Of a DNA stretch of 64,000 nucleotides, positions 8,226-16,358 are shown piece after piece. Where the stretch lies: assembly GCF_900188105.1 (NCBI RefSeq), contig NZ_FZNP01000002.1, forward strand, positions 372,001-436,000. Reading direction: 5' to 3'. The notes below the pieces were generated by a model, which saw nothing but the letters and a program-made list of their open reading frames with translations, made no database searches and had not been told where the DNA came from. Position 1 is the first letter of the stretch. Every line of letters starts with the position of its first letter. The stretch comes from Actinomadura mexicana (GTDB taxonomy: Bacteria; Actinomycetota; Actinomycetes; Streptosporangiales; Streptosporangiaceae). The position numbers and the translations under genes are program-made.

Positions 8226-10022
8226 TTACCTGCGGGACGCCAGGCGGTCCGCAGTAGTCGCCAGGTCGCCGTCCAGGTAGCGCTGCCGTGTCGCGGCCCG
8301 TGCGATCTTCCCGCTGGAGGTGCGCGACACGCCACCCGGTTCGATCAACACGAACGCATGGACGCTCATCTCGTGCTCGACGTTGACGGCCGCGCGGACC
8401 GCGGACTCCACCTCGTCCACGTCGAGCCGCCCGAGGGGGACGCGGCGGTTGCGCTCGGCGACGACCACCAGGCGCTCGGTCTCCTCCCCGGTGAGCGCGA
8501 ACGCGGCCACGTGGTCGGGGCGGACCGCCGGGTGCGCCTCCTGCGCGGTGACCTCGATGTCCTGCGGGTAGTGGTTGCGGCCGTCCACGATGATGAGGTC
8601 CTTGATACGACCGGTCACATAGAGCTCACCCTCGTGCACGACCCCGTAGTCACCGGTCTGCATCCACGGCCCGGACGGCAGGTCCCCGGGCTCGGCCAGC
8701 TCGCCGCCGAAGGTCTCCTGGCTCCGCTCGGAGTTGCGCCAGTAGCCGGGCGCCGTGTTGGGGCCGTGCACCCAGATCTCGCCGACCCGCCCGTCCGGCT
8801 GCTCGACGCGGGCGTCGGGGTCGACGATCGCGACGAGCTGCCCGCACGGGCGCCCGCACGAGACCAGCGCGCTCGTCCCTTCCGCGTCGTCCTCGCGGAG
8901 CCGCAGGTCGCCCTGGGTGAGCGCCTCCCGGTCCACCGAAATGATCTTCGGTGGGACGTCCTCGGCGGCGGCCGTGACGAACACGGTGGCCTCGGCCAGC
9001 CCGTAGCCCGGCGCCTGCGCGCCCGGACGCAGCCCGGCCGGCGCCAGCGCGTCGGCGAACATCGACAGCGTCGAGGTGCGGATCGGCTCCGCGCCGTTCA
9101 GGCAGGTCGTCAGCCCGGACAGGTCCAGGTCGGCGATCTTCTCCGGCGCGGCCATGGACGCGACGTACTCGTAGGCGAAGTTCGGCCCGGCGGTGTAGAC
9201 GTTCTTGCCGGGACGCTCCGCGATGAGCTGCAGCCAGCGCATCGGGTTCATGATGAACGAGACGGGGTCGGTGTAGATGGCGTGGTCGCCGCGCACCAGC
9301 GGCAGCGCCATCGTCGCGATCAGCCCCATGTCGTGGAACAGCGGCAGCCAGCTCACCAGCTCGGGGTCCGGCTTCTCGGGCGCCCACCCCGCCCACAGCT
9401 GCGCGGCGTTCGCCGTCACGTTCCCGTGGGTGATCTCCACTCCGGCGGGACGGCGCGTCGAGCCGGAGGTGTACTGCAGGTAGGCGACGTCGTCGAACGC
9501 GATCTCCTCGTCCCGCCAGCGGTCCGCCAGGGCGAGGTCGACCTCCTCGGCGAACACGATCTCCTTCGGCTGCGGGACGTCGTGGTCGGCGAGGAACTTC
9601 TCCACGTGCGGCAGCGCGTTCCGCGTCGTGACGATCACCGCGGGCTCGGCGTCGGTGTAGGCGCCGATCAGCCGGTCGGCGTGCCCCGGTAGATCGGGCG
9701 AGAACAGCGGGACCGCGATGACGTGCGAGTACAGGGCGCCGAGCATGGTCATCATGTATTCGAGCGTCTGCGGCAGCAGCAGCGCGGCGCGCTCCCCGGG
9801 CCCGGTGACCTGCCGGAGCGTCACCGCCATGGCGCGCGCCCGCCGGTCGGTCTCGGCCCAGCTCAGCGTGCGGTGCGCGCCGGACGGGTCGGCCGAGTAG
9901 TCGACGAAGGTGTAGGCCGGGGCGTCCGGCTTCTCCCTCGCCCACCGCGCGGCCCGCTCGATCAGCGGGGTGCGGCCGGAGCCGCCGGGCAGGAGTTCGG
10001 GAAGCAGCGAGCCCAATGCCAT
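8226..10022 (-). CDS. Long-chain fatty acyl-AMP ligase (FadD32-like FAAL)
   Basis: 598-residue adenylate-forming enzyme. The phosphate-binding loop reads YLQYTSGSTRRPAGV (about 181-195), the form typical of FAALs such as FadD32; the hinge region is GRIKDLIIVDGRNHYP and the C-terminal catalytic lysine lies in RTSSGKIAR. FAALs activate a fatty acid as acyl-AMP and load it on a carrier protein without CoA. The likely acceptor is the N-terminal ACP of the PKS at the left edge, as FadD32 loads Pks13. ATG start with GGGAGA 7 nt upstream. The 5' region carries operator copy B. Substrate chain length is unknown. Confidence 0.92.
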   Translation of the reverse strand: MALGSLLPELLPGGSGRTPLIERAARWAREKPDAPAYTFVDYSADPSGAHRTLSWAETDRRARAMAVTLRQVTGPGERAALLLPQTLEYMMTMLGALYSHVIAVPLFSPDLPGHADRLIGAYTDAEPAVIVTTRNALPHVEKFLADHDVPQPKEIVFAEEVDLALADRWRDEEIAFDDVAYLQYTSGSTRRPAGVEITHGNVTANAAQLWAGWAPEKPDPELVSWLPLFHDMGLIATMALPLVRGDHAIYTDPVSFIMNPMRWLQLIAERPGKNVYTAGPNFAYEYVASMAAPEKIADLDLSGLTTCLNGAEPIRTSTLSMFADALAPAGLRPGAQAPGYGLAEATVFVTAAAEDVPPKIISVDREALTQGDLRLREDDAEGTSALVSCGRPCGQLVAIVDPDARVEQPDGRVGEIWVHGPNTAPGYWRNSERSQETFGGELAEPGDLPSGPWMQTGDYGVVHEGELYVTGRIKDLIIVDGRNHYPQDIEVTAQEAHPAVRPDHVAAFALTGEETERLVVVAERNRRVPLGRLDVDEVESAVRAAVNVEHEMSVHAFVLIEPGGVSRTSSGKIARAATRQRYLDGDLATTADRLASRR

Positions 10023-10219
10023 TGATCATCTCCCGAGGGGACGGGCCGGACGGTGCCGTGGACGGTGCCGTGAGGGGGTTGCACTCCGCCGGCGGAGGTG
10101 CGCCGCGCCCGCCGGACGACTCTGTCTGGGACGCCCCGGTGACCGGCGATGATCATAAAGCTACCGGATGGTAGTCAGTGCGCGATATTAGCTCCCGGTC
10201 ACATTCGCCGAAGCACGGT

Positions 10220-10237
10220 TTGTCATCCCCATGACAA
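10220..10237. promoter_or_regulatory. Inverted repeat TTGTCA-N6-TGACAA, probable operator (copy B)
   Basis: The two arms (10220-10225 and 10232-10237) match the core of the repeat at 1304-1327, with the same 6-bp spacing. It lies about 200 bp before the acyl-AMP ligase start, so the ligase transcript would need a long leader or a promoter around here. Recurrence at two genes of one pathway makes a shared regulator likely. Confidence 0.55.
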
Positions 10238-10292
10238 GAGGAAATCCCCTTTTACACCTGGGCTTCCGACCGGTCACCGACCGTGCCCGGGG

Positions 10293-10541
10293 CTACTGAT
10301 CAGCGGAGAAGATCTGCTCCATGATGCCCCGGCGGTGCCGCCCCTGGTACGTCGTCTCCGGGTTCACCTCGTCCGGGAGCTCGGCGAGGTAGCGGCTCTC
10401 CGCGTCGATCAGCTGCTCCAGCTCACCGCGGTCGAGAAAGACGCCCTTGCATCCCGGGCATTCCTCGATCACGACCCCGTGGCGTTCGTGCGTGTCGAGC
10501 CCGGAGTCGCACTTCGGGCACTGCAGCGTCGCGTCTGACAT
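10293..10541 (-). CDS. Small TFIIB-type zinc-ribbon protein
   Basis: 82 residues when started at the ATG at 10541, which has AGGGGA 7 nt upstream. Two zinc knuckles, CPKCDSGL and CPGCKGVFLDRGELEQL, are the hallmark of the zf-TFIIB (PF13453) family of small bacterial proteins. These bind zinc but have no firmly known role. The C-terminus is polar and ends GIMEQIFSADQ. The gene stands alone, codirectional with the acyl-AMP ligase 270 nt downstream. Confidence 0.85.
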   Translation of the reverse strand: MSDATLQCPKCDSGLDTHERHGVVIEECPGCKGVFLDRGELEQLIDAESRYLAELPDEVNPETTYQGRHRRGIMEQIFSADQ

Positions 10542-10697
10542 ACCGGATCCCCTGTCCGTCACGACCGCGTTCACCGTCGTCGGTCAGCATACTGACACCA
10601 AACCCTTTTCGGGTCGATACCAGGACACTCGTCCGCCGATTCGGAGGCGGGACCGGGATGCGCATCCGTTCGCGTCGTCCTACCCCCTTCGTCGACA

Positions 10698-12551
10698 TCA
10701 GCCCGTTCTGTCCTGCTCTGCCCTGGACTCAGCGCGGCTGAGCGCCGCCCGGCGCCGCGCCAGCACGACGCAGGCCGCGCCCCACAGCAGGCCGATCTCG
10801 GCCACCAGGGCCACAGCGAGGACCGCCGCCCAGTCCGTCCCGTCCCCCTCCTCCACTCCGGCCGGGGACATCAGGGTCGTATGACTCTCATCGGCCAGCG
10901 GCGGCAGGTTCGGAGGCTTCACCGGCGGAAGGACGACCGGCGCCGACGGTGCCGGCGGCGCCTGCCCGGGCAGATTCGGAGCGATCGGCGCGGCGGGCGC
11001 GACCGGAACCCCGGCGGTCGGCTGCCCGACCCCGCCCGGCGCTTCCGGCCCGCTCACGACGGGCCCGCCCCCGGACGGCAGCCCGCCGCCGCCCGGCTCG
11101 GCATCCGCCTTCGGCTTACCGTCCTGATTCGGCTCCCCGCCCTCGCCCGGCTTGGCACTGCCCCCGGGCTTGGCACCGCCCCCCGGCTTCCCACTGTGCG
11201 ACGGCTTCGCGCTGTGGCTCTGCTTAACGCTGTGACTCGACTTAGCACTGTGGCTGGGCTCAGCGCTGTGGCTGGGCTCAGCGCTGTGGCTGGGCTCCGC
11301 GCTGTGGCTCGGCTCCGCGCTGTGGCTCGGCTCAGCGCTGAGAGGCGGCAGGACGTTGGAAGGCGGGTTCGCGCTCTGACCTGGCTTGGCATGGACCGTC
11401 GTCGGACACGGCCACCCGCCCACGGTCGTGCTGCTGCCCACGCACGGCGTGGACGGACCCCCCGGCCCCACCGGACGCGGATGTTTTCCAGAGCGCGGCT
11501 TAACACCATGCGTCGGCGCGCTGCCCGAGTTCGGCCCCCGACTGGGACTCGGCTTGACGCCGTGCGCCGGGTTGCCCCCAGACGGCGATGCGCACGGCCG
11601 CCCACCCTTGTCGGAGCTTTCCCTCTCACAATGCGCCGGTGCGCCGCCCCCACTCGGCTGGCGACTCGGGCTCGGCTTGACACTGTGCGCCGGCTCGCCG
11701 CCAGACGGCGACGTGCATGGCCGTCCAGCCCCGATGGGAGGGCCGGCCACGCAAGGCGTCGGTGCGCCGCCAGCGCCGGGCTGCGCGCTCGGAATCGACT
11801 TGGCATCGTGCGTGGGCTTGCCGCTAGGCGGGCACGGGCGGGCGGCCGTGCCCGTGCTGGTCTGCTTGCAGTTCGTCGGCTTGGTCGGGTCGGGCCTGGT
11901 GGCGGAGACTGGTGTGGCGCTGCTCAGTGTGGCTGCCGGACACCACTTCGCGCCGGGGCTCGCCTTGTCGTTGGTGCAGGGCGTGAGCTCATCCTCGGTT
12001 GAGGGGCTCTGGGCCGGGCCGGTGCTGGACGGGTTGAGGGAAGCGCCCTTCAACGCGTTCCGGGCGGTCTTGGAGAAGTCGAAGACCGTACGGGTCGAGC
12101 GGCGTGGGGCGTTGGAGGCGTCCACGACGGCGAGGATGCTCAGCGGCCTCGCGGACGGCCCCTTCACCATCGAGGCCGGGAATCGGACGGTTCCCCTAGG
12201 CTGACGCCCCTCCGAACCCACATTGCCCAGGGCGCAGCGCAACCCCTGGCCGGAGCCGATCGGCGAGCAGCCCGGCGTGCGGCTCGTCCAGGACAGCGGG
12301 TTGCCCGCAGTGAGGCGCAGGCCCACTCTGCGGGCGACGCCGCCTTCGGCGCGGATCCGGACGGTGAAGGCCAGCGTGTAGTCGGATCCCTGGGACGCGA
12401 CCCCGTCGGGTGTCGTGGCCACACGCAACCGGACCTTCGACGGGGCCGCCTCCGGTATCGCCTGGGCGGCGGGGATCAGCGTGAGCGGCGCGGCGAGCGC
12501 GCCGCTCACCGTGATCGCACCCCAGCGGGCCCTTCGACGCTCCCCGCGCAC
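10698..12551 (-). CDS. Surface protein with signal peptide, repeat-rich stalk and C-terminal membrane anchor
   Basis: 617 residues. An N-terminal signal (to about residue 32, ending AAQA), a globular segment to about 165 with two Cys (CSPIG...CALG) resembling secreted actinobacterial beta-sandwich domains, a ~400-residue Ser/Pro/His-rich low-complexity stalk with an 18-bp tandem repeat (SHSAEP), then one membrane helix (about 566-590) and a basic tail. No LPXTG motif. GTG start at 12551 with GGGGGA upstream. The architecture says wall-spanning membrane-anchored stalk protein; function unknown. It is divergent from the IclR gene. Confidence 0.75.
   Translation of the reverse strand: MRGERRRARWGAITVSGALAAPLTLIPAAQAIPEAAPSKVRLRVATTPDGVASQGSDYTLAFTVRIRAEGGVARRVGLRLTAGNPLSWTSRTPGCSPIGSGQGLRCALGNVGSEGRQPRGTVRFPASMVKGPSARPLSILAVVDASNAPRRSTRTVFDFSKTARNALKGASLNPSSTGPAQSPSTEDELTPCTNDKASPGAKWCPAATLSSATPVSATRPDPTKPTNCKQTSTGTAARPCPPSGKPTHDAKSIPSAQPGAGGAPTPCVAGPPIGAGRPCTSPSGGEPAHSVKPSPSRQPSGGGAPAHCERESSDKGGRPCASPSGGNPAHGVKPSPSRGPNSGSAPTHGVKPRSGKHPRPVGPGGPSTPCVGSSTTVGGWPCPTTVHAKPGQSANPPSNVLPPLSAEPSHSAEPSHSAEPSHSAEPSHSAEPSHSAKSSHSVKQSHSAKPSHSGKPGGGAKPGGSAKPGEGGEPNQDGKPKADAEPGGGGLPSGGGPVVSGPEAPGGVGQPTAGVPVAPAAPIAPNLPGQAPPAPSAPVVLPPVKPPNLPPLADESHTTLMSPAGVEEGDGTDWAAVLAVALVAEIGLLWGAACVVLARRRAALSRAESRAEQDRTG
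11229..11340. repeat. 18-bp tandem repeat encoding SHSAEP
   Basis: About five to six 18-bp units of the type GCGCTGTGGCTGGGCTCA (plus strand), some identical, in the stalk of the surface protein gene. Neighbouring DNA at 11150-11228 contains degenerate copies (SHSAKP, SHSVKQ). Identical adjacent units suggest recent expansion. Confidence 0.85.
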
Positions 12552-12671
12552 ACGCTCCCCCTAGCGGTCTCCTCATGGCCACCCGGGGGCGGTGCCACGA
12601 CGTCCGGACACAAGGAGTTATTGCCACGTCACTCGCCGGAGTAACGCACCTCATCCCGGCAACCCGACCTC

Positions 12672-12686
12672 TTTCGCACAGCGAAA
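12672..12686. promoter_or_regulatory. 15-bp palindrome TTTCGC-ACA-GCGAAA upstream of IclR gene
   Basis: Perfect arms around ACA, 45 bp before the GTG of the IclR-family gene and in the divergent region shared with the surface protein gene. IclR proteins bind pseudo-palindromes of about 15 bp and often control their own promoter. Assignment to this IclR is inference. Confidence 0.45.
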
Positions 12687-12731
12687 TAGAATCTCCGTAG
12701 AATCGGGTTATCGCGAGGAGAGGAGTCACGG

Positions 12732-13481
12732 GTGGCGGAGGGCGTTCGGTCGCTGGCCCGCGCGTTCGACCTGCTGGAGCATCTGGCGGACGCGGGTGGC
12801 GAGATGGCGTTGTCGGAGCTGACGGAGGTCTCCGGGCTGCCCATGCCGACGATCTACCGGCTGATGCGGACGCTGGTCAACCAGGGCTATGTCCGGCAGG
12901 AGCCGTCCAAGCGCTACGCCCTGGGTCCGCGCCTCATCCGGCTCGGCGAGGGCGCGAGCCGCCTGCTCGGCACGTGGGCGCGCCCGGTGCTGTCCCGGCT
13001 GGTGGAGGAGGTCGGCGAGACCGCCAACATGGCGGTCCTGGAGGGGGACGAGGCCGTGTACGTCGCGCAGGTGCCGTCCAAGCACTCGATGCGGATGTTC
13101 ACCGAGGTGGGGCGGCGAGTCCAGCCGCACTGCACGGGCGTGGGGAAGGCGCTCCTGGCGCAGCTTCCCGACTCGCGGGTCCGCGAGATCCTCGCCAGGA
13201 CGGGCATGGACGCGCACACGCCCAACACCTTCACAGACGCAGAAGCCCTGCTCGCGGAGCTTGAGCAGATCCGCCGGCAGGGCTACGCGCTCGACGACGA
13301 GGAGCAGGAGGTCGGTGTCCGCTGCGTCGCGGTGGCGCTGCAAGGCGCACCGACGCTGACGGCCATCTCGGTATCGGGGCCTTCAGGACGCATGACGCAC
13401 AAGGCCGTTCCGAACGTCGTGCCCCTCATGCGCGACGCCGCCGACCGTTTCGCCAAGGAACTCGGCCCGCCTGCCTCCTGA
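12732..13481 (+). CDS. IclR-family transcriptional regulator
   Basis: 249 residues: winged helix-turn-helix at about 5-65 (LSELTEVSGLPMPTIYRLMR) and the IclR effector domain at about 80-245 (TGVGKALLAQLP, VGVRCVAVAL). Length is that of the family. GTG start at 12732, preceded by GAGGAGAGGAG. These regulators usually sense small acids from aromatic or glyoxylate metabolism, but no catabolic operon lies next to it. The 3' end converges on the DUF1232 gene with 13 nt between. Confidence 0.92.
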   Translation: MAEGVRSLARAFDLLEHLADAGGEMALSELTEVSGLPMPTIYRLMRTLVNQGYVRQEPSKRYALGPRLIRLGEGASRLLGTWARPVLSRLVEEVGETANMAVLEGDEAVYVAQVPSKHSMRMFTEVGRRVQPHCTGVGKALLAQLPDSRVREILARTGMDAHTPNTFTDAEALLAELEQIRRQGYALDDEEQEVGVRCVAVALQGAPTLTAISVSGPSGRMTHKAVPNVVPLMRDAADRFAKELGPPAS

Positions 13482-13494
13482 CGCCTTGCTGCTG

Positions 13495-13857
13495 TCAGTC
13501 GACGGGCTCGCCGACGATGACGGTGGGGCGCCCGCCGCGCTCCCAGGCGACGAAGTCGCCCGCGGACTTCACCAGGACGGTGGCCAGCCAGAGGGCAAGG
13601 CCGGTGTCGTCCGCGATGCCCACGACGGGGATGACGTCGGGGATGGCGTCGATCGGGGAGATGATGTAAACGAGCCCCAAGGCCAGCAGTCCGAGCGTCC
13701 CGAAGGACATTCCCTTGTACTGCCCGCGCAGGACCGACTTCAGCATCCTGGGGACGGCGCGGACGCGCTCCCAGAATCCTGGCGCGTCGGGTTCGAGTGT
13801 CTCGCGGTAGATATGCCAGGCCTGCCCGGCGGCGGCTGCACTGCGCTTCCTGTCCAC
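13495..13857 (-). CDS. DUF1232 (YkvA-type) small membrane protein
   Basis: 120 residues from the GTG at 13857, chosen because AAAGGAG precedes it at the right distance. The core YIISPIDAIPDVIPVVGIADD is the DUF1232 signature (its D-P-x-D-x-I-P-D form), flanked by two hydrophobic stretches that suggest membrane association. Molecular role unknown in the family. Convergent with the IclR gene. Confidence 0.85.
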   Translation of the reverse strand: MDRKRSAAAAGQAWHIYRETLEPDAPGFWERVRAVPRMLKSVLRGQYKGMSFGTLGLLALGLVYIISPIDAIPDVIPVVGIADDTGLALWLATVLVKSAGDFVAWERGGRPTVIVGEPVD

Positions 13858-14202
13858 CAGCACTCCTTTTATCGGGACTTCTGTGAGGGCGCGCCCCCGC
13901 AACGCCCACGTACGACTAGGACGCGACGAGTGCCGCGATTGTTCCCTTCGATCGATCATGAGGCGGGGCTCACAGTCGGACCGTCCCGGCCACCGCCAGG
14001 GTGATCGTCGGGCGGATCCCGTGGTCACACTCGATCTGGGTGACCCCAGGTGAGTTTTTCATCACTCTCGTGGTCGGCGTGCGGCGGTTCGCGGCGTGTC
14101 GGCTGGTGTCCGCTGCGAGCATGAGGAATCCGGGGGGAGCGCCGCCTCCGCCCGGCACGACCGGCATGGCCCGTCGAGCATCGCAGGAGCTGACGTACCG
14201 AT
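13858..14202. other. Intergenic region without a convincing gene
   Basis: 345 nt between the starts of two divergent genes (DUF1232 leftward, hydrolase rightward). It must hold both promoters. A short hairpin CTGGG-TGAC-CCCAG (14036-14049) is followed by five T's, which might be a weak attenuator or terminator for a short rightward transcript. Several open frames cross it but none has a ribosome site and family features. Confidence 0.4.
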
Positions 14203-15192
14203 ATGAGCGGCGACCCTAAGAACCGCCCCGTCCACGGCATCGCGGCAGGCGACGCCTACGTCGCGCTGCCCCCGACGGCCGTCGACGCGACCGCGTCCGG
14301 CCCGACCCGGCTGATCGTGGCCTGGCCCGGCTTCGACCCGCCCCGGACGGCGAGTGCGCTGGCGACGGCGATCCCGATGACGGGCGTGCCCGTGTGGCGC
14401 GTCTACCTGGACCTGCCGGGGCGCTCGCCCGGCGGCCTCGGCTCCGGAGCGATCCTGGAGACCGAGAGCATCGAGGCGTACTGCGCGGCCGTGGAGCACG
14501 CCGCCCGGCGGCTGCCGGACGCGCTCGCGCAGATCCGCCGCGACCTCGACATCCCGGACGGCCCGGTCGGTCTCGCGGGCTTCAGCGCGGGCGGCGCGGC
14601 CGCACTGCTCGCCGTGGCGCACGGCGCGGTCCCGGTGAGCACCGCCGCGCTCGTCGCGCCCGTCGTCGCCCCGGCGCGCGCCGCGCGGGCGGTGGAGAAG
14701 CGGTCCGGTTCCGAACGCGCCTGGAGCGAGCACGCCGCCGCGCTCGCCGACCGGCTCGACCTCGGGGCCCTCGCCGCCGACATCGCCGGACGGGACGTCC
14801 CGGTCCTGCTCGTCGGCGGCGCGAAGGACCGCGTCGTCCCCGCACGGGAGATCACCGCACTCCGCGACGAGCTGCGCAGGCACGGCGGCCAGGCGGAGTC
14901 CACCACGTTCCGGATGGGGCACGCGCTGGCCGCCGAGCCCGGAACCGAGCCGCGCCCGCCGATCACCGAGGCCGTCCGGGTCGACGGCGTCCTCACCGAC
15001 TGGTTCCGCGACCGCCTCGCCACGCCTGCGCCCGGTGCGGCCTCGGAAGCCGCGCAGGCCGGGCCCGGTGACGAACCGGCCGAGGCGACCGGTGAGACGC
15101 AGCCGATGGAACGGCGCCACGGTTCGTGGTCGTCCGGCGCCGAACACGTCCCGGACGCGCGGACAGGCGCCGGGCTGGGCCGCGGGTTCTGA
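14203..15192 (+). CDS. Alpha/beta hydrolase
   Basis: 329 residues. Nucleophile elbow GFSAGG (near residue 126), acid in GGAKDRVVP, and histidine in GHALA complete a Ser-Asp-His triad. The last ~50 residues are low complexity. It resembles actinobacterial dienelactone hydrolase/esterase-like proteins; substrate unknown. An AGGAG lies about 14 nt before the ATG, longer than usual, so translation may be modest. A strong terminator overlaps its stop codon. Confidence 0.82.
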   Translation: MSGDPKNRPVHGIAAGDAYVALPPTAVDATASGPTRLIVAWPGFDPPRTASALATAIPMTGVPVWRVYLDLPGRSPGGLGSGAILETESIEAYCAAVEHAARRLPDALAQIRRDLDIPDGPVGLAGFSAGGAAALLAVAHGAVPVSTAALVAPVVAPARAARAVEKRSGSERAWSEHAAALADRLDLGALAADIAGRDVPVLLVGGAKDRVVPAREITALRDELRRHGGQAESTTFRMGHALAAEPGTEPRPPITEAVRVDGVLTDWFRDRLATPAPGAASEAAQAGPGDEPAEATGETQPMERRHGSWSSGAEHVPDARTGAGLGRGF

Positions 15193-15228
15193 CCGCCCGG
15201 CGGGCACGCTGCGGCGCCCGCCGGGCGG
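15193..15228. terminator. Bidirectional terminator hairpin
   Basis: 13-bp perfect stem (CCGCCCGGCGGGC against GCCCGCCGGGCGG) with a 10-nt loop, starting right after the hydrolase stop codon and ending 15 nt before the RlpA-like stop. It can serve both convergent genes. Confidence 0.8.
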
Positions 15229-15243
15229 GTGGGAGCCGACGGG

Positions 15244-15873
15244 TCAGCCCTTGGACAGGACCTCGTAGCGGACGGGGATGACGCCCGATCCGGTGCCGCC
15301 GACCTTCTTCATGGCGCCCTTGGACAGGTCCAGGCAGCGGCCGCCCGCGTACGGGCCGCGGTCGTTGATGCGGACGATGACCGAACGGTCGTTGTTCTTG
15401 TTGGTCACCCGGACCTTCGAGCCCAGCGGCAGCGTCTTGTGCGCGGCCGTCAGCCCGCTCGGGTCGAAGGGCTCGCCGCTCGCGGTCGTCTGGCCCTCCC
15501 AGTAGTAGGAGGCCTCGCAGGAGCCCGACTTCACGACCTTGTACTGCTTCTTCTTCCTGGGCTTCGCCAGGTTCGCGGCCTGGTCGTCGGCCTTCGACGC
15601 CTTCTTCTTCCTGCTCTTCCTGGGAGTCTTCGAGGGCGAGGGCTCCGGAGAGCGGGGCCGGCCTCGGTCGGCCCGGGTCGGCTCGCCGTGCGGACGGTCC
15701 GCCAGCGGGTCCGCGGCCTGCGGCGCGGTCTGCGCCGCCTGTGCCGAGTCGGCGGGCCCGTCGCGCCCGGCCAGGGCGAACGCGCCCGCGGCCAGGACGG
15801 CGACGGCGGCGCCGGAGACGATCAGGATGGTGCGTAGGCGCGCTCGAAGAAGACGCCTGACAGGGCTACCCAC
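15244..15873 (-). CDS. RlpA-like double-psi beta-barrel cell-wall protein
   Basis: 209 residues from the GTG at 15873 (AAAGGA 8 nt upstream). One N-terminal membrane helix (about 15-36), a Pro/Lys-rich linker, then the C-terminal double-psi barrel: CEASYYWEGQTTASGEPFD, AAHKTLPLG and the acidic catalytic block RINDRGPYAGGRCLDLS. RlpA enzymes cut naked glycan strands; the conserved Asp-Arg-Gly-Pro block is present, so activity is plausible. The leader is unusually long (up to ~400 nt), suggesting post-transcriptional control, which is common for actinobacterial wall hydrolases. Confidence 0.88.
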   Translation of the reverse strand: MGSPVRRLLRARLRTILIVSGAAVAVLAAGAFALAGRDGPADSAQAAQTAPQAADPLADRPHGEPTRADRGRPRSPEPSPSKTPRKSRKKKASKADDQAANLAKPRKKKQYKVVKSGSCEASYYWEGQTTASGEPFDPSGLTAAHKTLPLGSKVRVTNKNNDRSVIVRINDRGPYAGGRCLDLSKGAMKKVGGTGSGVIPVRYEVLSKG

Positions 15874-16292
15874 AGAGGAGTCCTTTGTTAGGGGACAGGA
15901 CCCCGGACGCCCGGCGGATCTCACCGCCGTTCTCTCGCGGCGTGGCCAGGCGACGTCGGCCGTCCCCCGGATCACCCGCCGCCCGCGGGCTCCTCAGCCC
16001 GCTCCGCGCCACTCGATCAGGCGCGCCCGCTTGATCGCGGATCGGCGTCCGGCAGGTGCGGCTGGAAAGGCATCTTCACTTTTCGAAATAGCTGAAGCGC
16101 CGCACAAGTCCCTGACCGTACGTTGTGTCCTCGACAGATCAAGCCCTGGAGCCGTTGTTTGTGGGATTTGTCACCTCACCTTTTGCCCCATGCAGCTGAT
16201 CAACTTCATGGGGTGACCGCATTTCAAGATCGTCTTTACTGCGCGCATACTGCTGATCTCGGACCGATAACAAAGGATCCGGCACAGCGGAA
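15874..16292. promoter_or_regulatory. Long leader/promoter region of RlpA-like gene
   Basis: About 420 nt with AT-richer part at 16060-16290. Visible structures are a 7-bp repeat GTGCGGC/GCCGCAC enclosing a smaller CTTCA/TGAAG stem (about 16050-16107, leftward strand) and the inverted repeat at 16186-16213. I looked for conserved blocks of the c-di-AMP (ydaO) riboswitch, often found before such genes, and did not find a convincing match. No protein gene seen. Confidence 0.45.
16186..16213. promoter_or_regulatory. Inverted repeat CCCCATG-N14-CATGGGG
   Basis: Perfect 7-bp arms around a 14-nt spacer that itself contains TGATCA. It is in the promoter/leader of the RlpA-like gene, about 310 nt before its start. 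Could be an operator or an RNA hairpin. Confidence 0.4.
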
Positions 16293-16334
16293 CGGGGCGG
16301 TCCGGCGGAAGATCACTTCCGCTGGACCGCCCCG
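16293..16334. terminator. Terminator after secreted-protein gene
   Basis: 19-bp stem (one G-T pair) with loop ATCA, ending 25 nt from the stop of the leftward gene at 16359. One of the strongest hairpins in the window. Confidence 0.85.
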
Positions 16335-16358
16335 TGAGCTGGGCGGACCGGCCGTGTG

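Noticed and set aside
11209..11340. CRISPR array
   Set aside because: The 18-bp units are adjacent without spacers and in frame with a surface protein gene.
14001..14219. 72-residue rightward gene before the hydrolase
   Set aside because: No ribosome site or recognisable feature; overlaps the hydrolase start and the promoter region.
15874..16292. c-di-AMP (ydaO) riboswitch before the RlpA-like gene
   Set aside because: Context fits, but the conserved blocks of the ydaO class were not recognised on the leftward strand; only generic stems were seen.
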